Shown: positions 32,587-43,213 of the stretch, in pieces
Layout: each line of letters starts with the position of its first letter
How positions within the stretch are numbered: position 1 is the stretch's first letter
Source of the DNA: Gemmatimonadota bacterium
GTDB lineage: Bacteria; Latescibacterota; UBA2968; UBA8231
Length of the DNA stretch: 50,043 bases
Assembly: GCA_018673255.1 (NCBI GenBank)
Contig: JABHDC010000052.1
Coordinates: forward strand, 1-50,043
Reading direction: 5' to 3'
Program-made: the position numbers and the translations under genes
The notes under the pieces: generated by a model
Database searches by the model: none
Seen by the model: the letters and a program-made list of their open reading frames with translations, nothing else
Told to the model about the DNA's origin: nothing

Positions 32587-32990
32587 TCGCTAGATCCGCT
32601 CTTGTGTTCTTCTATGTGATAGGGGCGCTTGGTGTCGCCGACTTTGTGCACAACAGACTCAATGACACGAAAGCCGTCATCACCACCGGCGACGAGAAAA
32701 TCGACGTCGATGAGGGTGCCTGCCGCATTCGTGAAATCGGCGCAGGCGACGAAGAATTCACCTTTGCGCACGACACCCGTGTGGAGCTCCTTGAACTGTA
32801 GCCTCAGAAGTTTGCCGTCGACGGCATCATAGATGACGTAGTGATCGCTGACGAGAGCATCATCTACATGGGCGGACATCGCCTGCCGCACAAGCACCTT
32901 GCGCTCAGACGGGATATTGGGATCATCGCCGGCTTGGGCGGTGGCGGCAAGGGACAGGATGGTGAAGCCGAGAGCTGTGATCAAGCGCAT
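32583..32990 (-). CDS. Small exported protein of unknown function, first gene of the sigma operon
   Basis: 135 residues with a clear signal peptide (MRLITALGFTILSLAATAQA). The mature part is short and beta-rich (HYVIYDAVDGKLLRLQFKELHTGVVRKGEFFVACADF, LIDVDFLV, FRVIESVVHKVGD) and acidic. I do not recognise a family. It is the promoter-proximal gene of an operon with an ECF sigma factor and a putative anti-sigma factor. A periplasmic sensor or modulator for that system is a reasonable guess from position but has no motif support. An odd order: the sigma gene normally comes first. Confidence 0.65.
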   Translation of the reverse strand: MRLITALGFTILSLAATAQAGDDPNIPSERKVLVRQAMSAHVDDALVSDHYVIYDAVDGKLLRLQFKELHTGVVRKGEFFVACADFTNAAGTLIDVDFLVAGGDDGFRVIESVVHKVGDTKRPYHIEEHKSGSSD

Positions 32991-33142
32991 GTTCGGATGT
33001 CCTTTGATGGGGTGATGGCTGTGATTCTGTCATCCCCTCAACGAACGCCGGGTCCTGATGATTGCATAGGAAAGAAAAAAACCAGGCTGCGGCCAGATCT
33101 GGCACGCTTGCACCCCGACAGGGCATTGCTCAGAATTGCCCC

Positions 33143-36100
33143 ATGGCTCTCCTCCATCTGATCGGCGGCTTCATCCCACGGTCCGCACTACGCCCCAGGC
33201 ACACGGCGGCGATGCTGGTCCTGCTCGCCGTTCTCGTCCTGCCTCAGACGGTGTTTCCGCAGGCTCCGTCAGAGGAGGCCCTCAAGGTTGCCTACCTCTA
33301 CAACTTCCTGAAATATGTCCGCTGGCCGAACGATCAAGGGATCTCTGAGTTCGTCATCGGATTGCACGGACGGGACGAGGGTCTGGCCACGGTGTTGCGC
33401 CACATGCTCGGAGAGCGCGAGGTGCGCGACCGCAGGATTCTCGTACGGGACGTCGACAATCTGGGTGATGCCGACGGTGTCCACATGCTGGTCCTGTCAC
33501 CCTCGTTGAACAGCGACATCCGGCGCATCGCCCACGACCTTCACGGTCGCCCCATCCTGTTGGTGACCGATGGCTGTGAACAGAAGCAGCTGACGATGAT
33601 CAACCTGGAGCGACCGCAGCCCGGTCGGATCACCTTCGAGGTGAATCGCCCCAATCTCACTTATGAAGGACTGGAGGCGAGATCCGACCTGCTGCTGCAG
33701 GGCCGGGGAATCAATCTCGATGTGGCCATGCTCTACCGGCAGATGGAGGCTTCGCTGCAGGAGTCACGCGATACCATCGCCGGACAGGAGGACCGGCTGG
33801 TGCAGCAGCGCGCAGAGGCCCAACGACGCACCGAGGAGTTGGCTGCGCAGCGTGCACGCCTCGTCTCACAGGGGGATGAGATCACCCGGCAACGGCAGGA
33901 GGTTGCCCGGATTGACGGCCAGCTTCATGACCAGACTCAGGAGCTGGCGGCCCAGCAGCTTGAGATGAGCCGCGCGCAGGCGCGGACTGCGCGCCTCACC
34001 CGGGATCTACAAGTCCAGCTCGACACGCTGGCTGCCCGCGAGGAGAAGGTGACACAGCTGGCCGGGAAGATCGACGAGGGCCAGCAGGTTCTCACCCGCC
34101 AGCAAGTGCAGATCAGCACACAGTTGGACCGTCTCGACCTGCAGGCCTCCGAACTGGTGGCCCAGGATACGACAATCCGCGAACAGCAGACCCTGCTCAA
34201 GTTCGGCACTCTCATCGGCGCCCTCATCGCGGCCCTGGCTGCAGTCATCTACTGGAGCTACCGGCAGAAACAGAAGTCGAACATCCAGCTGCAGGAGGCA
34301 CGGGAAGCGGCCGATCGAGCCAACGAGGCCAAGAGCGCCTTCCTCGCCAACATGAGTCACGAGATCCGCACGCCGATGAACGGCATCGTCGGCATGGTGG
34401 ATCTGCTCAGACGCAGCCGCCTGGAGGACCACCAACGCGAGCAGCTGGCCACGATCGACACATCCTCCGATGCACTGCTGGAGTTGATCAACGACATCCT
34501 CGACCTGTCGAAGATCGAGGCGGGCAACATGGAGTTGGAGCGCGTCGACTTCGCTCTGTGGGACACGCTCGATGGCGTGATGAAGCTGATGTCGATGCGC
34601 GCCCATGAGAAGGGTCTGGAGCTGGTATGCCACGTGGAGCCCGACGTGCCGGCAGGTCTCTGCGGAGATCCCACCCGGTTGCGCCAGATCGTCGTGAATC
34701 TGGTGGGCAATGCGATCAAGTTCACCAGCGAAGGTGAGATCGCCGTCCACATCAGGACGCTGACGCGCGACGAGGAAGGAACGCAACTTGAGGTAGGCGT
34801 TCGCGACACGGGCATCGGGATCCCACCAGAGAAGAAGGACCTCATCTTCGAAGCATTCTCCCAGGCAGACAGCTCGACCACCCGCGAATACGGTGGCACG
34901 GGTCTGGGCCTGGACATCTCCCGCCAACTCGTCGCCTTGATGGACGGCCACATCTGGGTCGAGAGCGAGGCCGGCGCCGGCAGCACCTTCCTGTTCACGG
35001 CACGGTTTGGTATCTCGGATGCGGAGCCGGCGAATGGGCTGGTCGACGCGGAGGGCATCCTCGCCGGTAAGAGCTGCCAGATCCAGATTGGCAACGACAC
35101 CCAGGTTCGAGCACTCGAAGCGATGCTGCCGCGATGGGGTGTCGAGATCCTCCCCGAAGACGCTCCCCCCGGTGATCTGCGAATCATCGATGGTCCGCCA
35201 CCCACCGATGCAGGTCCCAAGATCCTGCGTCTGCTCTCGAGTCTCGACGGTCCGGAGTTCATCGAAGCGGAAAAGGAGCTGGGTGTCGATCAGTTCGTGC
35301 GCAAGCCGGTCACAGCCGTCGATCTGTTGCGCTCCCTGTTGTCTCTGTTCGGGGATCCCGCCACGATCACGGCCCTGACTCGTGGCCCTGCCGACGGGGA
35401 AGAGCTGCTGCCGCTGCGGGTCCTGCTAGCCGACGACAACGAGACCAACCGCTACGTTGCTACGAGCATGCTTGAATCATTCGGGCATACCGTGACGGCT
35501 GCCGCGAACGGCGCTGAAGCGGTGAACCTGGCTGGCGAAGCGGACTTCGACGTGATCCTGATGGACGTGCAGATGCCGGAGATGGACGGCTACGAGGCGA
35601 CACGCCAGTTGCGAGCCCTCGAGACATCACCAGACCGGCTGCCCATTATCGGTCTCACGGCGAATGCGATGAAGGGGGATCGTGAGGCCTGTCTGGAGGC
35701 AGGTATGGACGACTACGTATCCAAGCCCGTGCGGTGGGAGGCCCTGAAGTCAGCGATCGTGCGGGCCGGACTTCCGACACGCAGCGGCGACGAGCCTGTG
35801 ACGCCGACCGCATCGATCGACACCGAACCGACGACCGACACCGAGACGTCCGCCGAGATGGACGCCGTGCTGGCGCAGCTGGGCCTGGCCCCGCCGGAGG
35901 ATGACAACGCAATACCAGAGATCTCCATCGATCCGGATGTTCAGCGTCGACTCGACGAGGAATTCGGTGCCCAGGACACCGGTCAGGACGCCGTGCTGGA
36001 CGGGGGGCCTCTGGATGAGCTGTATCAGATGGAGGCTCGTGGGGCGATCTCCGTAGCGCGGATGTTCGTCCTGTTTCAGGAGGGTGGCGAGCAGAATCTA

Positions 36101-36331
36101 CTCAGCATACGGCAGGCCCTTGAACAGCAGCAGAGCGCCGACCTTCAGCGGGAGGCCCACACCCTCAAGGGCAGCGCCCGCGATCTGGGTGCCCAACGCC
36201 TGGCAGCCATCTGCCAGCGCCTGGAGGATTTGGGTCAGGCCGGAGAATTCCGCGGTGTCCCCGACCTTATCGTCGAGGCCGCCATCGCCTTCGAAGAGGC
36301 CCGTCAGGCCATCGAGGAACGGCTTTCGTGA
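33143..36331 (+). CDS. YfiR-domain hybrid histidine kinase with REC and Hpt domains
   Basis: 1062 residues from the ATG at 33143. A signal peptide or N-terminal helix (to about 41) leads to a YfiR/HmsC-type periplasmic domain (46-195: [46 protein letters not shown]). Then come a long coiled coil (about 200-350), a transmembrane helix (355-371) and HisKA with phospho-acceptor H406 in SHEIRTPMN. The ATPase domain follows ([31 protein letters not shown]). A receiver-like segment (about 630-735) lacks its phospho-acceptor; a complete receiver has D808 in LMDVQMP; a C-terminal Hpt has H1006 in AHTLKGSA. This is a four-step phosphorelay that reads a periplasmic signal. Neighbouring TonB-receptor and regulator genes suggest the ligand enters through that receptor. 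Confidence 0.88.
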   Translation: MALLHLIGGFIPRSALRPRHTAAMLVLLAVLVLPQTVFPQAPSEEALKVAYLYNFLKYVRWPNDQGISEFVIGLHGRDEGLATVLRHMLGEREVRDRRILVRDVDNLGDADGVHMLVLSPSLNSDIRRIAHDLHGRPILLVTDGCEQKQLTMINLERPQPGRITFEVNRPNLTYEGLEARSDLLLQGRGINLDVAMLYRQMEASLQESRDTIAGQEDRLVQQRAEAQRRTEELAAQRARLVSQGDEITRQRQEVARIDGQLHDQTQELAAQQLEMSRAQARTARLTRDLQVQLDTLAAREEKVTQLAGKIDEGQQVLTRQQVQISTQLDRLDLQASELVAQDTTIREQQTLLKFGTLIGALIAALAAVIYWSYRQKQKSNIQLQEAREAADRANEAKSAFLANMSHEIRTPMNGIVGMVDLLRRSRLEDHQREQLATIDTSSDALLELINDILDLSKIEAGNMELERVDFALWDTLDGVMKLMSMRAHEKGLELVCHVEPDVPAGLCGDPTRLRQIVVNLVGNAIKFTSEGEIAVHIRTLTRDEEGTQLEVGVRDTGIGIPPEKKDLIFEAFSQADSSTTREYGGTGLGLDISRQLVALMDGHIWVESEAGAGSTFLFTARFGISDAEPANGLVDAEGILAGKSCQIQIGNDTQVRALEAMLPRWGVEILPEDAPPGDLRIIDGPPPTDAGPKILRLLSSLDGPEFIEAEKELGVDQFVRKPVTAVDLLRSLLSLFGDPATITALTRGPADGEELLPLRVLLADDNETNRYVATSMLESFGHTVTAAANGAEAVNLAGEADFDVILMDVQMPEMDGYEATRQLRALETSPDRLPIIGLTANAMKGDREACLEAGMDDYVSKPVRWEALKSAIVRAGLPTRSGDEPVTPTASIDTEPTTDTETSAEMDAVLAQLGLAPPEDDNAIPEISIDPDVQRRLDEEFGAQDTGQDAVLDGGPLDELYQMEARGAISVARMFVLFQEGGEQNLLSIRQALEQQQSADLQREAHTLKGSARDLGAQRLAAICQRLEDLGQAGEFRGVPDLIVEAAIAFEEARQAIEERLS

Positions 36332-36350
36332 AGCGTGCGAGCGGATCTGC

Positions 36351-37559
36351 CTACAGGTCGGTGACGTCCACCACATCGAGCGTGTAGTAGGCGGCCTCTT
36401 CTTCGCCAGGGTCAATCATATTCGCCAGAATCCTGCCGCCACGGCCGACCTCGGCGAGGGCCTGCCAGATGCCCTCGGGCAAGCCCTCGTCGCCAAAGGC
36501 GATATCCACTGGTGCCCTGTCGATCAGGGTATCGACGAGGACCTCTCTGTCACGACGCACTGCACAGTAATGGAGACGGACCGTCTGACCGCGTCGTGGC
36601 GCCAGGCCGGTACCGTCGATCAGATCGCGGATCCGGACCGTCGTCCCCACCTGCCTGGACGGTGGTAGCAGGTGTTCTTCCAGCAGTCTCAAGGCCCCCC
36701 CCTGGTAGAAACCAGCCTGCTCGAGCAGGACCGCACCCATTCGCGTGACGCTCTGCTGGTCACGTTCGTCCAACGAGGCGATCGGGTCGCAGATCATGTG
36801 CACGTTGCGGTTGTCGAGGAGTCCAGTGAGTCCACTCACCCGGGCGACCGACAATCCTTCCTGGCGGCGGCCGAGGAAGAGCACCCAGCGGATCAGATCG
36901 TATTGCTTCAGGTGTTTGCTGACTTCGGATGAGGTGGATTCGATCAGGTAACCGGCGCAGAGGTGGGGGTAGCGCGCGTTCAATTCGCTGATCCCAGCAG
37001 CGATCGCGAGGTAGAGTCCCAGTTGATGGGTGCCGCTTTCGTGGAGAAACTCGCTCACTTCGCTTTCCGGGATGTGGCACAACACGCAGGGCCCCGCGAT
37101 CCGTGCCGGTCGCACTGCGCCTGTCAGAAGATCGCGAACCTGAATCTCTCGATCTTCGGGGCCTTGGGCCGCCTCAGGTGCCGCTTCCGCCTGAAGATGG
37201 AATTGCAGACGCTCGGTGATGTGGGCAATCGTGGCGTCCTTGCGCAGAAAGTCACGGGCGCCATGGGTCAAGGCCGTCTTCACCGTCTCTTTGTCGGCCT
37301 GTGTGGTGAGCATGATCACGGGCGTTCGCGCCAGTGCGGGCACCTTGCGCAGATAACGCAGGAGCGTGATCCCGTCCGCCTTCGGCATCTGGATATCGAG
37401 GACGATCAGGTCCAGATTGCCGGCATTGTGCGTGGCGACCGTCAGCCCCTCCACGCCATCCTCGGCACACACGACCTCGCAGCCGAGGTCTGAGAGGATA
37501 CCGGAGACCTTTTCCCGGGCCACGGGAGAATCCTCAACGAGCAGAACACGTTTCTTCAT
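36351..37559 (-). CDS. Response regulator with unknown middle domain and degenerate FKBP-like domain
   Basis: 402 residues from the ATG at 37559. Residues 1-120 form a receiver: acidic pair in VLLVEDS, phospho-acceptor D55 in IVLDIQMP, switch Thr in MLTTQ, Lys in LRKD. Residues 150-300 are an unknown domain (VRPARIAGPCVLCHI, GLYLAIAAGISELNARYP, IRWVLFLGRRQEGLSVARVSGLTGLLDNRNVHMICDP). Residues 306-398 read like an FKBP peptidyl-prolyl isomerase (VRIRDLIDGTGLAPRRGQTVRLHYCAV, GLPEGIWQALAEVGRGG, YYTLDVVDV) but with altered aromatic pocket residues. It starts 13 bp after the TonB receptor gene, on the same strand, and is convergent with the hybrid kinase gene. No DNA-binding domain is visible; output may be by protein contact. 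Confidence 0.75.
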   Translation of the reverse strand: MKKRVLLVEDSPVAREKVSGILSDLGCEVVCAEDGVEGLTVATHNAGNLDLIVLDIQMPKADGITLLRYLRKVPALARTPVIMLTTQADKETVKTALTHGARDFLRKDATIAHITERLQFHLQAEAAPEAAQGPEDREIQVRDLLTGAVRPARIAGPCVLCHIPESEVSEFLHESGTHQLGLYLAIAAGISELNARYPHLCAGYLIESTSSEVSKHLKQYDLIRWVLFLGRRQEGLSVARVSGLTGLLDNRNVHMICDPIASLDERDQQSVTRMGAVLLEQAGFYQGGALRLLEEHLLPPSRQVGTTVRIRDLIDGTGLAPRRGQTVRLHYCAVRRDREVLVDTLIDRAPVDIAFGDEGLPEGIWQALAEVGRGGRILANMIDPGEEEAAYYTLDVVDVTDL

Positions 37560-37572
37560 CACTGCTTGCCGT

Positions 37573-39786
37573 TCAGAAGTCGAAGCTGGCCCGCAACAGA
37601 GCGGTCCGGCCCGGCTGCGGATGGTAGGCGGGAATAAACCCGGGGGGATTCGGATTGGATGCCGGATCATAGGCCTCGGCATCGCTGCTGCCGCTCTCGC
37701 GAGCCACACCATAGTAGTCGATATCAAGCAGATTGCGCACGATCAGCTGTAGCTCCATTCCTTCGACCCCGGTGTATCCGGCGACCAGACCCGCCTTCAA
37801 ATACGATGGGGCGTCGCGACCCTCGCGGGTTCGAAGCCACGTGTTGGTGGCCTGGATCCGGCGCGGTCCGACGTAGTTCAACCGGAGCGTCATGTTCGCA
37901 TGCTGCGCCGGGAAGGTGTGCGTGACGATGACATTCACCTTGCTGCGTGCCGTCTGTGGAATCGTATCCCATCCAGCATTGTTCTGACGGCCCTGCGTGA
38001 GCATGTAGTTCGCAGCAACCCGTGTCTGCTCATCAACACGGAGATCAGCCTCCATGGAGGCGCCCCGCACGCGGGTCTTGCCGTCGAGATTCTCGAAACG
38101 TTCCAGGGCAGGCTTGGTCAGATCCTCGACGCGACCAACGAAGTCCGTCACGACGGAGTAGAAGAGATTGGCCTTCAGGTTGAGGGCCGGGCTTACCAGG
38201 GAGCGCACCTCCAGTTCGTAGGTACGGATCTCTTCGGGTGTCAGATTCTCGTTGCCGCGGAACTCGCTGCGCAACTCGAAGATACTCGGCTGCCTGAATG
38301 CAGTGCCCAGGAGCAGCTTCAGCGTCAGACGTTCCTGATAGGGTTTGATGATGAGGCCGAGGCGTGGGTTCAGGACGCTGCCGAACTCCGAACTGTGATC
38401 GTAGCGCAGACCGACCGAAGTAGACCAGAGTGGGGTCCAGCGGGTGCTCCACAGACCATAGAGAGCCTGCTCCTCCACTGACTCAGTGGGGACGCGCAGC
38501 GGCACGTAGAGGCCGCGGCCATCGCTGGCGATCTCCCACGCAGAGATCGTTCCGCCATAGTCAGACTGCTGATCGTCGAGGGAGACGACGCGGTCTGTCT
38601 TCTCGCTCCACATCAGGCGGCCGCCAAACACGACATCCTGTCGTGACGACATCCGCCACGTCAGGCGCTCCTCGACATACACCTGGTGATCTCGCGAGCG
38701 GTAACTCTTGGTCAGGTCGGGATACTGGTAGTAGTACCTGAAACCGGTGGACGGCAAGGTCTGGGTTGTGCGGTAGACGGCACTCGACTCCAGGTCGACG
38801 GGCTCTCCGATTGAGCGTCGGTCGGTCGCGTAGAGATGCCCCCCGGCGTGCCCGCCTTCGTACGATGGATCGCGCGCCTGGTACTCGTAGCCGGTGATGT
38901 ACGAGGCCATGCCGCGTTCGGTGCGCCAGTGATCCCCGCCGATCTGAGTGTTGCCCCAGCGCAGATTGGCTCGCACCGCCTGGGTACTGGCGTGCGTGTT
39001 GAATCCCGGACGCATCGGCTGACCCGCCCGCGGATTCGGCAGATCCTGCTCGTGCGATCCATCGCGGGCGTAGTCCGCCAGCAGGTGATCCGGCTCCACG
39101 TTGCCGTGCCAGTATCCGCCCGGATCGTCGCGCTGACCATCGTCGCCGTCCGTATCCCAGGTGCGTACGGCAACGGTGATGTGCCCGTGCTCCTCGAGCG
39201 CCCGGCCCCAAGCCGCTTCGAGACTACGCGTGCCATCGGGGCCGACGAGCGTGCGAACCTGCGCCCCCTCACGAGATCGATCGGTGATGAAGTGGATGAC
39301 ACCAGAAAAGGCCTGCGCCCCATAGAGCGAGGATCCCGGACCCTGGATGATCTCGATACGCTCCAGGTCCTGCAGCAGGGCTTCGAAGGTCCATTGAGTC
39401 GACCAGTTGTAGCTGACGAAGTTCTGCGTGATGCCGTCGACGAGGACCAGGAGCTTGTCGTTGCCGATGTCACCCAGACCACGGTTGCGGCTGAATGTGG
39501 GGTATTCGCCCCCTGCATCCTCGTAGACGAGGAAGTCGAAACCGGGTAGATCCTGAGCCAGATCGGTCAGACTCAGGTAGCCACGCTGCCGGATCGTCTC
39601 TCCAGAGAGAATGACGATGTTCGAGGGGGCATCGAGGATGCCCTGCGGAATCAGCGACGCGGAGGTCACCATGCCTGCCAGATCACGTAACTCCATGTCT
39701 AGCAGGTCGATCGCATCCTGCGCACCGGCGAAACCGACGGTGCACAGCAGCCATAATGGAAGGATGGTTGATCGACGAAAGGACAT
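37573..39786 (-). CDS. TonB-dependent outer-membrane receptor
   Basis: 737 residues with a signal peptide (MSFRRSTILPLWLLCTVGFAGA). The plug domain (about 50-170) has the landmarks APSNIVILSGETIRQRGYLSLTDLAQDLPGFD and LVLVDGITQ..., and ERIEIIQGPGSSLYGAQAFSGVIHFIT. The barrel follows; the last residues end RTALLRASFDF, with the C-terminal Phe of outer-membrane barrels. Short strand repeats such as RLTLKLLLGTAFRQPSIFELRSEFRGNENLTPEEIRTYELEV are those of siderophore/vitamin B12-type receptors. The partner genes (YfiR-domain kinase, response regulator) suggest regulated uptake of, or signalling by, a specific ligand. The TonB-ExbBD energy complex is not in the window. Confidence 0.92.
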   Translation of the reverse strand: MSFRRSTILPLWLLCTVGFAGAQDAIDLLDMELRDLAGMVTSASLIPQGILDAPSNIVILSGETIRQRGYLSLTDLAQDLPGFDFLVYEDAGGEYPTFSRNRGLGDIGNDKLLVLVDGITQNFVSYNWSTQWTFEALLQDLERIEIIQGPGSSLYGAQAFSGVIHFITDRSREGAQVRTLVGPDGTRSLEAAWGRALEEHGHITVAVRTWDTDGDDGQRDDPGGYWHGNVEPDHLLADYARDGSHEQDLPNPRAGQPMRPGFNTHASTQAVRANLRWGNTQIGGDHWRTERGMASYITGYEYQARDPSYEGGHAGGHLYATDRRSIGEPVDLESSAVYRTTQTLPSTGFRYYYQYPDLTKSYRSRDHQVYVEERLTWRMSSRQDVVFGGRLMWSEKTDRVVSLDDQQSDYGGTISAWEIASDGRGLYVPLRVPTESVEEQALYGLWSTRWTPLWSTSVGLRYDHSSEFGSVLNPRLGLIIKPYQERLTLKLLLGTAFRQPSIFELRSEFRGNENLTPEEIRTYELEVRSLVSPALNLKANLFYSVVTDFVGRVEDLTKPALERFENLDGKTRVRGASMEADLRVDEQTRVAANYMLTQGRQNNAGWDTIPQTARSKVNVIVTHTFPAQHANMTLRLNYVGPRRIQATNTWLRTREGRDAPSYLKAGLVAGYTGVEGMELQLIVRNLLDIDYYGVARESGSSDAEAYDPASNPNPPGFIPAYHPQPGRTALLRASFDF

Positions 39787-39945
39787 AGGGGGTCGCGTGC
39801 GCGTGAGAGCTGTCGTGGCGGCGTGAAGATTACAGCATAGGATGTGCCTTGTCGACGGTCCTGGCAGCTGTTTCGGTACTCATCAAGTGGCGAGAATGAG
39901 CAAGGGGTCACGTACCGGCCCTCCGGCTCGTATCTTCTTCTCCCT

Positions 39946-40797
39946 ATGGACTTTAGCCTGAGTTGCCGGCTCGAATACGTCGTCGAACAGCCGAGCACCT
40001 TTCTCTTTCACTTCGGGGTGGATGACAATCCGCTGCAGATGGTGCGGCAGGACCTTGTGCGCCTCGAACCCGAGCTGCCCACGCAGGTGTTGCAGACGCC
40101 GCGAGGTCGTCTGCATCGCGTGGTGGTAGCCGAAGGTCCGCTCGTGGTGACCTATACCGCGGCCGGGCAACATGAACCATGTGTCGTGCCGGCGGCGGGT
40201 CTGAGCGAGATTCCGTCGGCTGAATGGCCGGTTCACGTGCTGGAATACCTCTATCCGAGCCGGTATTGTGAATCGGATCTCTGCCTCGACCTGGCGTATC
40301 GTGAGTTCGGGGCGATGGATCGAGGTTATGGTCGTGTCCTGGCGATTTGCCGGTGGATCCACGAGCGCCTTGCATACGAGTCCGGCAGCAGTGGTTCCAC
40401 GACGTCTGCCTGGCAGACGCTGAATGCGGGTCGCGGTGTGTGCCGCGATTTCGCTCATGTGGGTATCGCACTGTGCCGGGCACTGAATATCCCCGCCCGA
40501 TTCGTATCGGCCTATGCGCCCGGCCTCACGCCGCCGGATTTCCACGCCTGTTTTGAGGTGTATCTGTCGCATCGCTGGTGGCTCTTCGATCCGACCTTCA
40601 TGGTGCCGCGACGGGGTATCATTCGGATCGGCACCGGCCGCGATGCTGCGGACGTTTCCTTCGCGACCATTCTGGGATGGGTGAAATTCGGCGACATGGA
40701 ATTGCAGATGGAGGCGACGAATCTGGGAGAGGACGAGGGGCTGGATCAGGCAGCGCTGACGATTGCCACCGACGTCGACTCGAGGCAGAGCAGATGA
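39946..40797 (+). CDS. Transglutaminase-like protease-fold protein, first gene of the Anbu locus
   Basis: 283 residues from the ATG at 39946, where the conserved N-terminal beta-sandwich begins ([18 protein letters not shown]). The papain-like transglutaminase core has C166 in [11 protein letters not shown]200 in [10 protein letters not shown] and D215 in LFDPT, a full catalytic triad. Proteins of this kind are constant neighbours of Anbu, the alpha-E protein and the circularly permuted ATP-grasp enzyme. They may cleave or ligate peptide or isopeptide bonds. Its stop overlaps the start of the ATP-grasp gene (ATGA at 40794-40797). A second, different transglutaminase ends the same locus. Confidence 0.88.
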   Translation: MDFSLSCRLEYVVEQPSTFLFHFGVDDNPLQMVRQDLVRLEPELPTQVLQTPRGRLHRVVVAEGPLVVTYTAAGQHEPCVVPAAGLSEIPSAEWPVHVLEYLYPSRYCESDLCLDLAYREFGAMDRGYGRVLAICRWIHERLAYESGSSGSTTSAWQTLNAGRGVCRDFAHVGIALCRALNIPARFVSAYAPGLTPPDFHACFEVYLSHRWWLFDPTFMVPRRGIIRIGTGRDAADVSFATILGWVKFGDMELQMEATNLGEDEGLDQAALTIATDVDSRQSR

Positions 40798-42251
40798 ATT
40801 TCAATGGCTACGATCCGGGGGCGTTCTACGACGAACTGGTCGCCCCCAATGGCCGCCCGCGCGAGGGCGCATCGTTACTGATCGAGCAGATCGATCGTCT
40901 GCCAAAGGGTGATCTGAGACGTCGGCAGGAGGCGGCCGAGCTGGTGCTGCTGAACATGGGCATCACCTTCAATGTCTATGGCGACGACAAGGGCACGGAG
41001 AAGATCATGCCCTTCGACATCATTCCGCGTGTTGTGGAAGCCGATGACTGGGCGACGATCGAACGTGGACTCAAGCAGCGCATTCAGGCGCTGAATCTGT
41101 TCATCGACGACATCTACCACGAGCAACGCATCGTGAAGGAAGGCATCGTACCTGCTTTCGTCGTGGAATCGGCCAGTGGCTACCGCAAATCCTGCGCAGG
41201 CCTGCGTCCTCCCAATGGCATCTGGTGTCACATTACCGGCACGGATCTGGTGCGCGACGACACGGGCCAGTTTCACGTGCTGGAGGACAATCTGCGGTGT
41301 CCCTCCGGTGTCTCGTATGTGTTGGAGAATCGTCAGGTTCTCAAACGAACCTTCCCACAGGTCTTTGGCGCCTCGCACGTGCGCGCCATCGATGACTACC
41401 CCGACCGTCTGCTACAATCACTCCGCTATCTGGCGCCGGAGCACATTCCTTCGCCCACCGTTGTCGTGCTGACCCCGGGCGTCTACAACTCGGCGTATTT
41501 CGAACACGCCTTCCTCGCCCAGCAGATGGGTGTCGAGTTGGTCGAAGGACGCGACCTGGTCGTGGCCGACAATCTGGTGATGATGCGCACGACGCAGGGG
41601 CTGCAGCGTGTCGATGTGATCTATCGCCGCATCGACGACGACTTCCTCGATCCGGGTATCTTCCGGACCGATTCGGCTCTCGGTGTTCCGGGGCTGATGG
41701 ACGTCTACCGCGCCGGGAATGTGGCCCTGGCGAATGCGCCGGGTACCGGTGTTGCCGACGACAAGGTCGTCTACGCCTACGTGCCGCAGATGATCAAGTT
41801 CTATCTGCAGGAGGAGATGATCCTGCCCAATGTGCAGACCTATCTGTGCTGGGATGAGGATGATCGCCGCTATGTGCTGGAACACCTCGATGAACTGGTG
41901 GTGAAGGCAGCCAATGAGTCGGGTGGATACGGCATGATGATCGGTCCCCACGCCAGCGCCGCCGAACGTGAGGACTTTGCGGCCCGCATCCAGGCTGATC
42001 CGCGCAACTACATCGCCCAGCCCACCCTGGCGCTGTCGCGCTCCCCGGTCATTGTGGACGACCACTTCGAGGGACGCCACGTCGACCTGCGGCCCTTCAT
42101 CCTCTACGGCGAGGATGTCTATGTCATGCCCGGGGGCCTGACACGGGTGGCAATGCGCAAGGGATCGCTGGTGGTGAATTCGTCGCAGGGCGGCGGCAGC
42201 AAAGACACGTGGGTGCTGGCCGCCACAGCAGCGGAGGGCGACCATGCTTAG
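40794..42251 (+). CDS. Circularly permuted ATP-grasp enzyme of the Anbu locus
   Basis: 485 residues from the ATG at 40794. The start [25 protein letters not shown] and the block [26 protein letters not shown] are the signature of the circularly permuted ATP-grasp type 2 family. Other landmarks are [20 protein letters not shown], the metal/ATP-binding stretch [20 protein letters not shown], and the end [45 protein letters not shown]-grasp enzymes join a carboxylate to an amine via an acyl-phosphate; this branch is suspected to add amino acids or build small peptides without a ribosome. It overlaps the alpha-E gene by 8 bp. The substrate is unknown in the family. Confidence 0.9.
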   Translation: MNFNGYDPGAFYDELVAPNGRPREGASLLIEQIDRLPKGDLRRRQEAAELVLLNMGITFNVYGDDKGTEKIMPFDIIPRVVEADDWATIERGLKQRIQALNLFIDDIYHEQRIVKEGIVPAFVVESASGYRKSCAGLRPPNGIWCHITGTDLVRDDTGQFHVLEDNLRCPSGVSYVLENRQVLKRTFPQVFGASHVRAIDDYPDRLLQSLRYLAPEHIPSPTVVVLTPGVYNSAYFEHAFLAQQMGVELVEGRDLVVADNLVMMRTTQGLQRVDVIYRRIDDDFLDPGIFRTDSALGVPGLMDVYRAGNVALANAPGTGVADDKVVYAYVPQMIKFYLQEEMILPNVQTYLCWDEDDRRYVLEHLDELVVKAANESGGYGMMIGPHASAAEREDFAARIQADPRNYIAQPTLALSRSPVIVDDHFEGRHVDLRPFILYGEDVYVMPGGLTRVAMRKGSLVVNSSQGGGSKDTWVLAATAAEGDHA

Positions 42252-43203
42252 TCGGGCCGCCGATGCCATCTACTGGATGAATCGATACGTCGAACGCGCC
42301 GAGAATATCGCCCGCTTCATTCAGGTGAATCTGCATCTGAGTCTCGATCAGCCGATGCAGATGAAGAGCGATCAGTGGGCGCCGCTGGTGAAGGTCACAG
42401 GGGACTACGAGCGATTCCTCGAGCACTACGGGGAGGCGACGCAGGAGAGTGTGATCGATTTCCTCACCTTCGATCGGCAATACCCCAACTCGATCATCTC
42501 CTGTCTGGACCGGGCACGGGAGAATGCGCGCTCCGTGCGACAGATCATCTCCTCGGAGATGTGGCAGCAGATCAACACCTTCTACCTGATGGTCTCCGGT
42601 GTTCACAAGGGCATCGCCCTGGAAGTGCCCGACGACTTCTTCGCCCGCATCCAGATGGCCTGCCACACCTTCACCGGGATCATGTCGGCGACGATGTCGC
42701 ATGGCGAGGCCTGGCATTTCGGCCGCATTGGTGCCATGCTCGAGCGGGCCGACAAGACTTCACGGATCCTGGATGTGAAATACTTCATCCTGTTGCCGCA
42801 GGTACAGGATGTGGGCACGCCGTACGACAACATCCAATGGGGTGCACTGCTCAAGTCGGCGAGTGCCTTTGAGATGTATCGCAAGCGATATGGACGCATC
42901 GAACCCAGAGATGTGGCTGCCTTTCTCATTCTGGATCCGGAATTCCCACGTTCAATTCACTATTGTCTGCTCGAGGTCGAACGCTCCCTGCACTTGATCA
43001 CCGGGACCCCAGCCAACACTTTCGGCAATGAGGCGGAGCGCAGCATTGGCCGTCTGCGATCCGGTCTCGTCTACACCGACATTGGCGAGATCATCGATCA
43101 GGGGCTGCACCAGTTTCTCGATGGACTGCAGGCGCAGTTGAATGCCGTGAATGGTGCCGTCTCACAGTCGTTCTTTCCAAGCCATCCCGTGATCACCTCC
43201 TGA
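42244..43203 (+). CDS. Alpha-E domain protein of the Anbu locus
   Basis: 319 residues. The start [29 protein letters not shown] is the typical N-terminal alpha-E signature. The rest is all-helical with two similar halves: [27 protein letters not shown] in the first, and a later [26 protein letters not shown]. Conserved R-E-N and W-x-x-I patterns suggest a helical bundle with a polar groove. Alpha-E proteins are obligate companions of the permuted ATP-grasp enzyme and probably form part of the same enzyme complex. The start overlaps the ATP-grasp stop by 8 bp; Anbu begins 10 bp downstream. Confidence 0.9.
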   Translation: MLSRAADAIYWMNRYVERAENIARFIQVNLHLSLDQPMQMKSDQWAPLVKVTGDYERFLEHYGEATQESVIDFLTFDRQYPNSIISCLDRARENARSVRQIISSEMWQQINTFYLMVSGVHKGIALEVPDDFFARIQMACHTFTGIMSATMSHGEAWHFGRIGAMLERADKTSRILDVKYFILLPQVQDVGTPYDNIQWGALLKSASAFEMYRKRYGRIEPRDVAAFLILDPEFPRSIHYCLLEVERSLHLITGTPANTFGNEAERSIGRLRSGLVYTDIGEIIDQGLHQFLDGLQAQLNAVNGAVSQSFFPSHPVITS

Positions 43204-43213
43204 AGGGAATGAT

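Noticed and set aside
33062..33142. A 27-residue N-terminal extension of the hybrid histidine kinase
   Set aside because: The extension is charged and precedes a segment that works as the membrane-targeting helix. The ATG at 33143 gives a better signal peptide, although a later ATG at 33212 is also possible.
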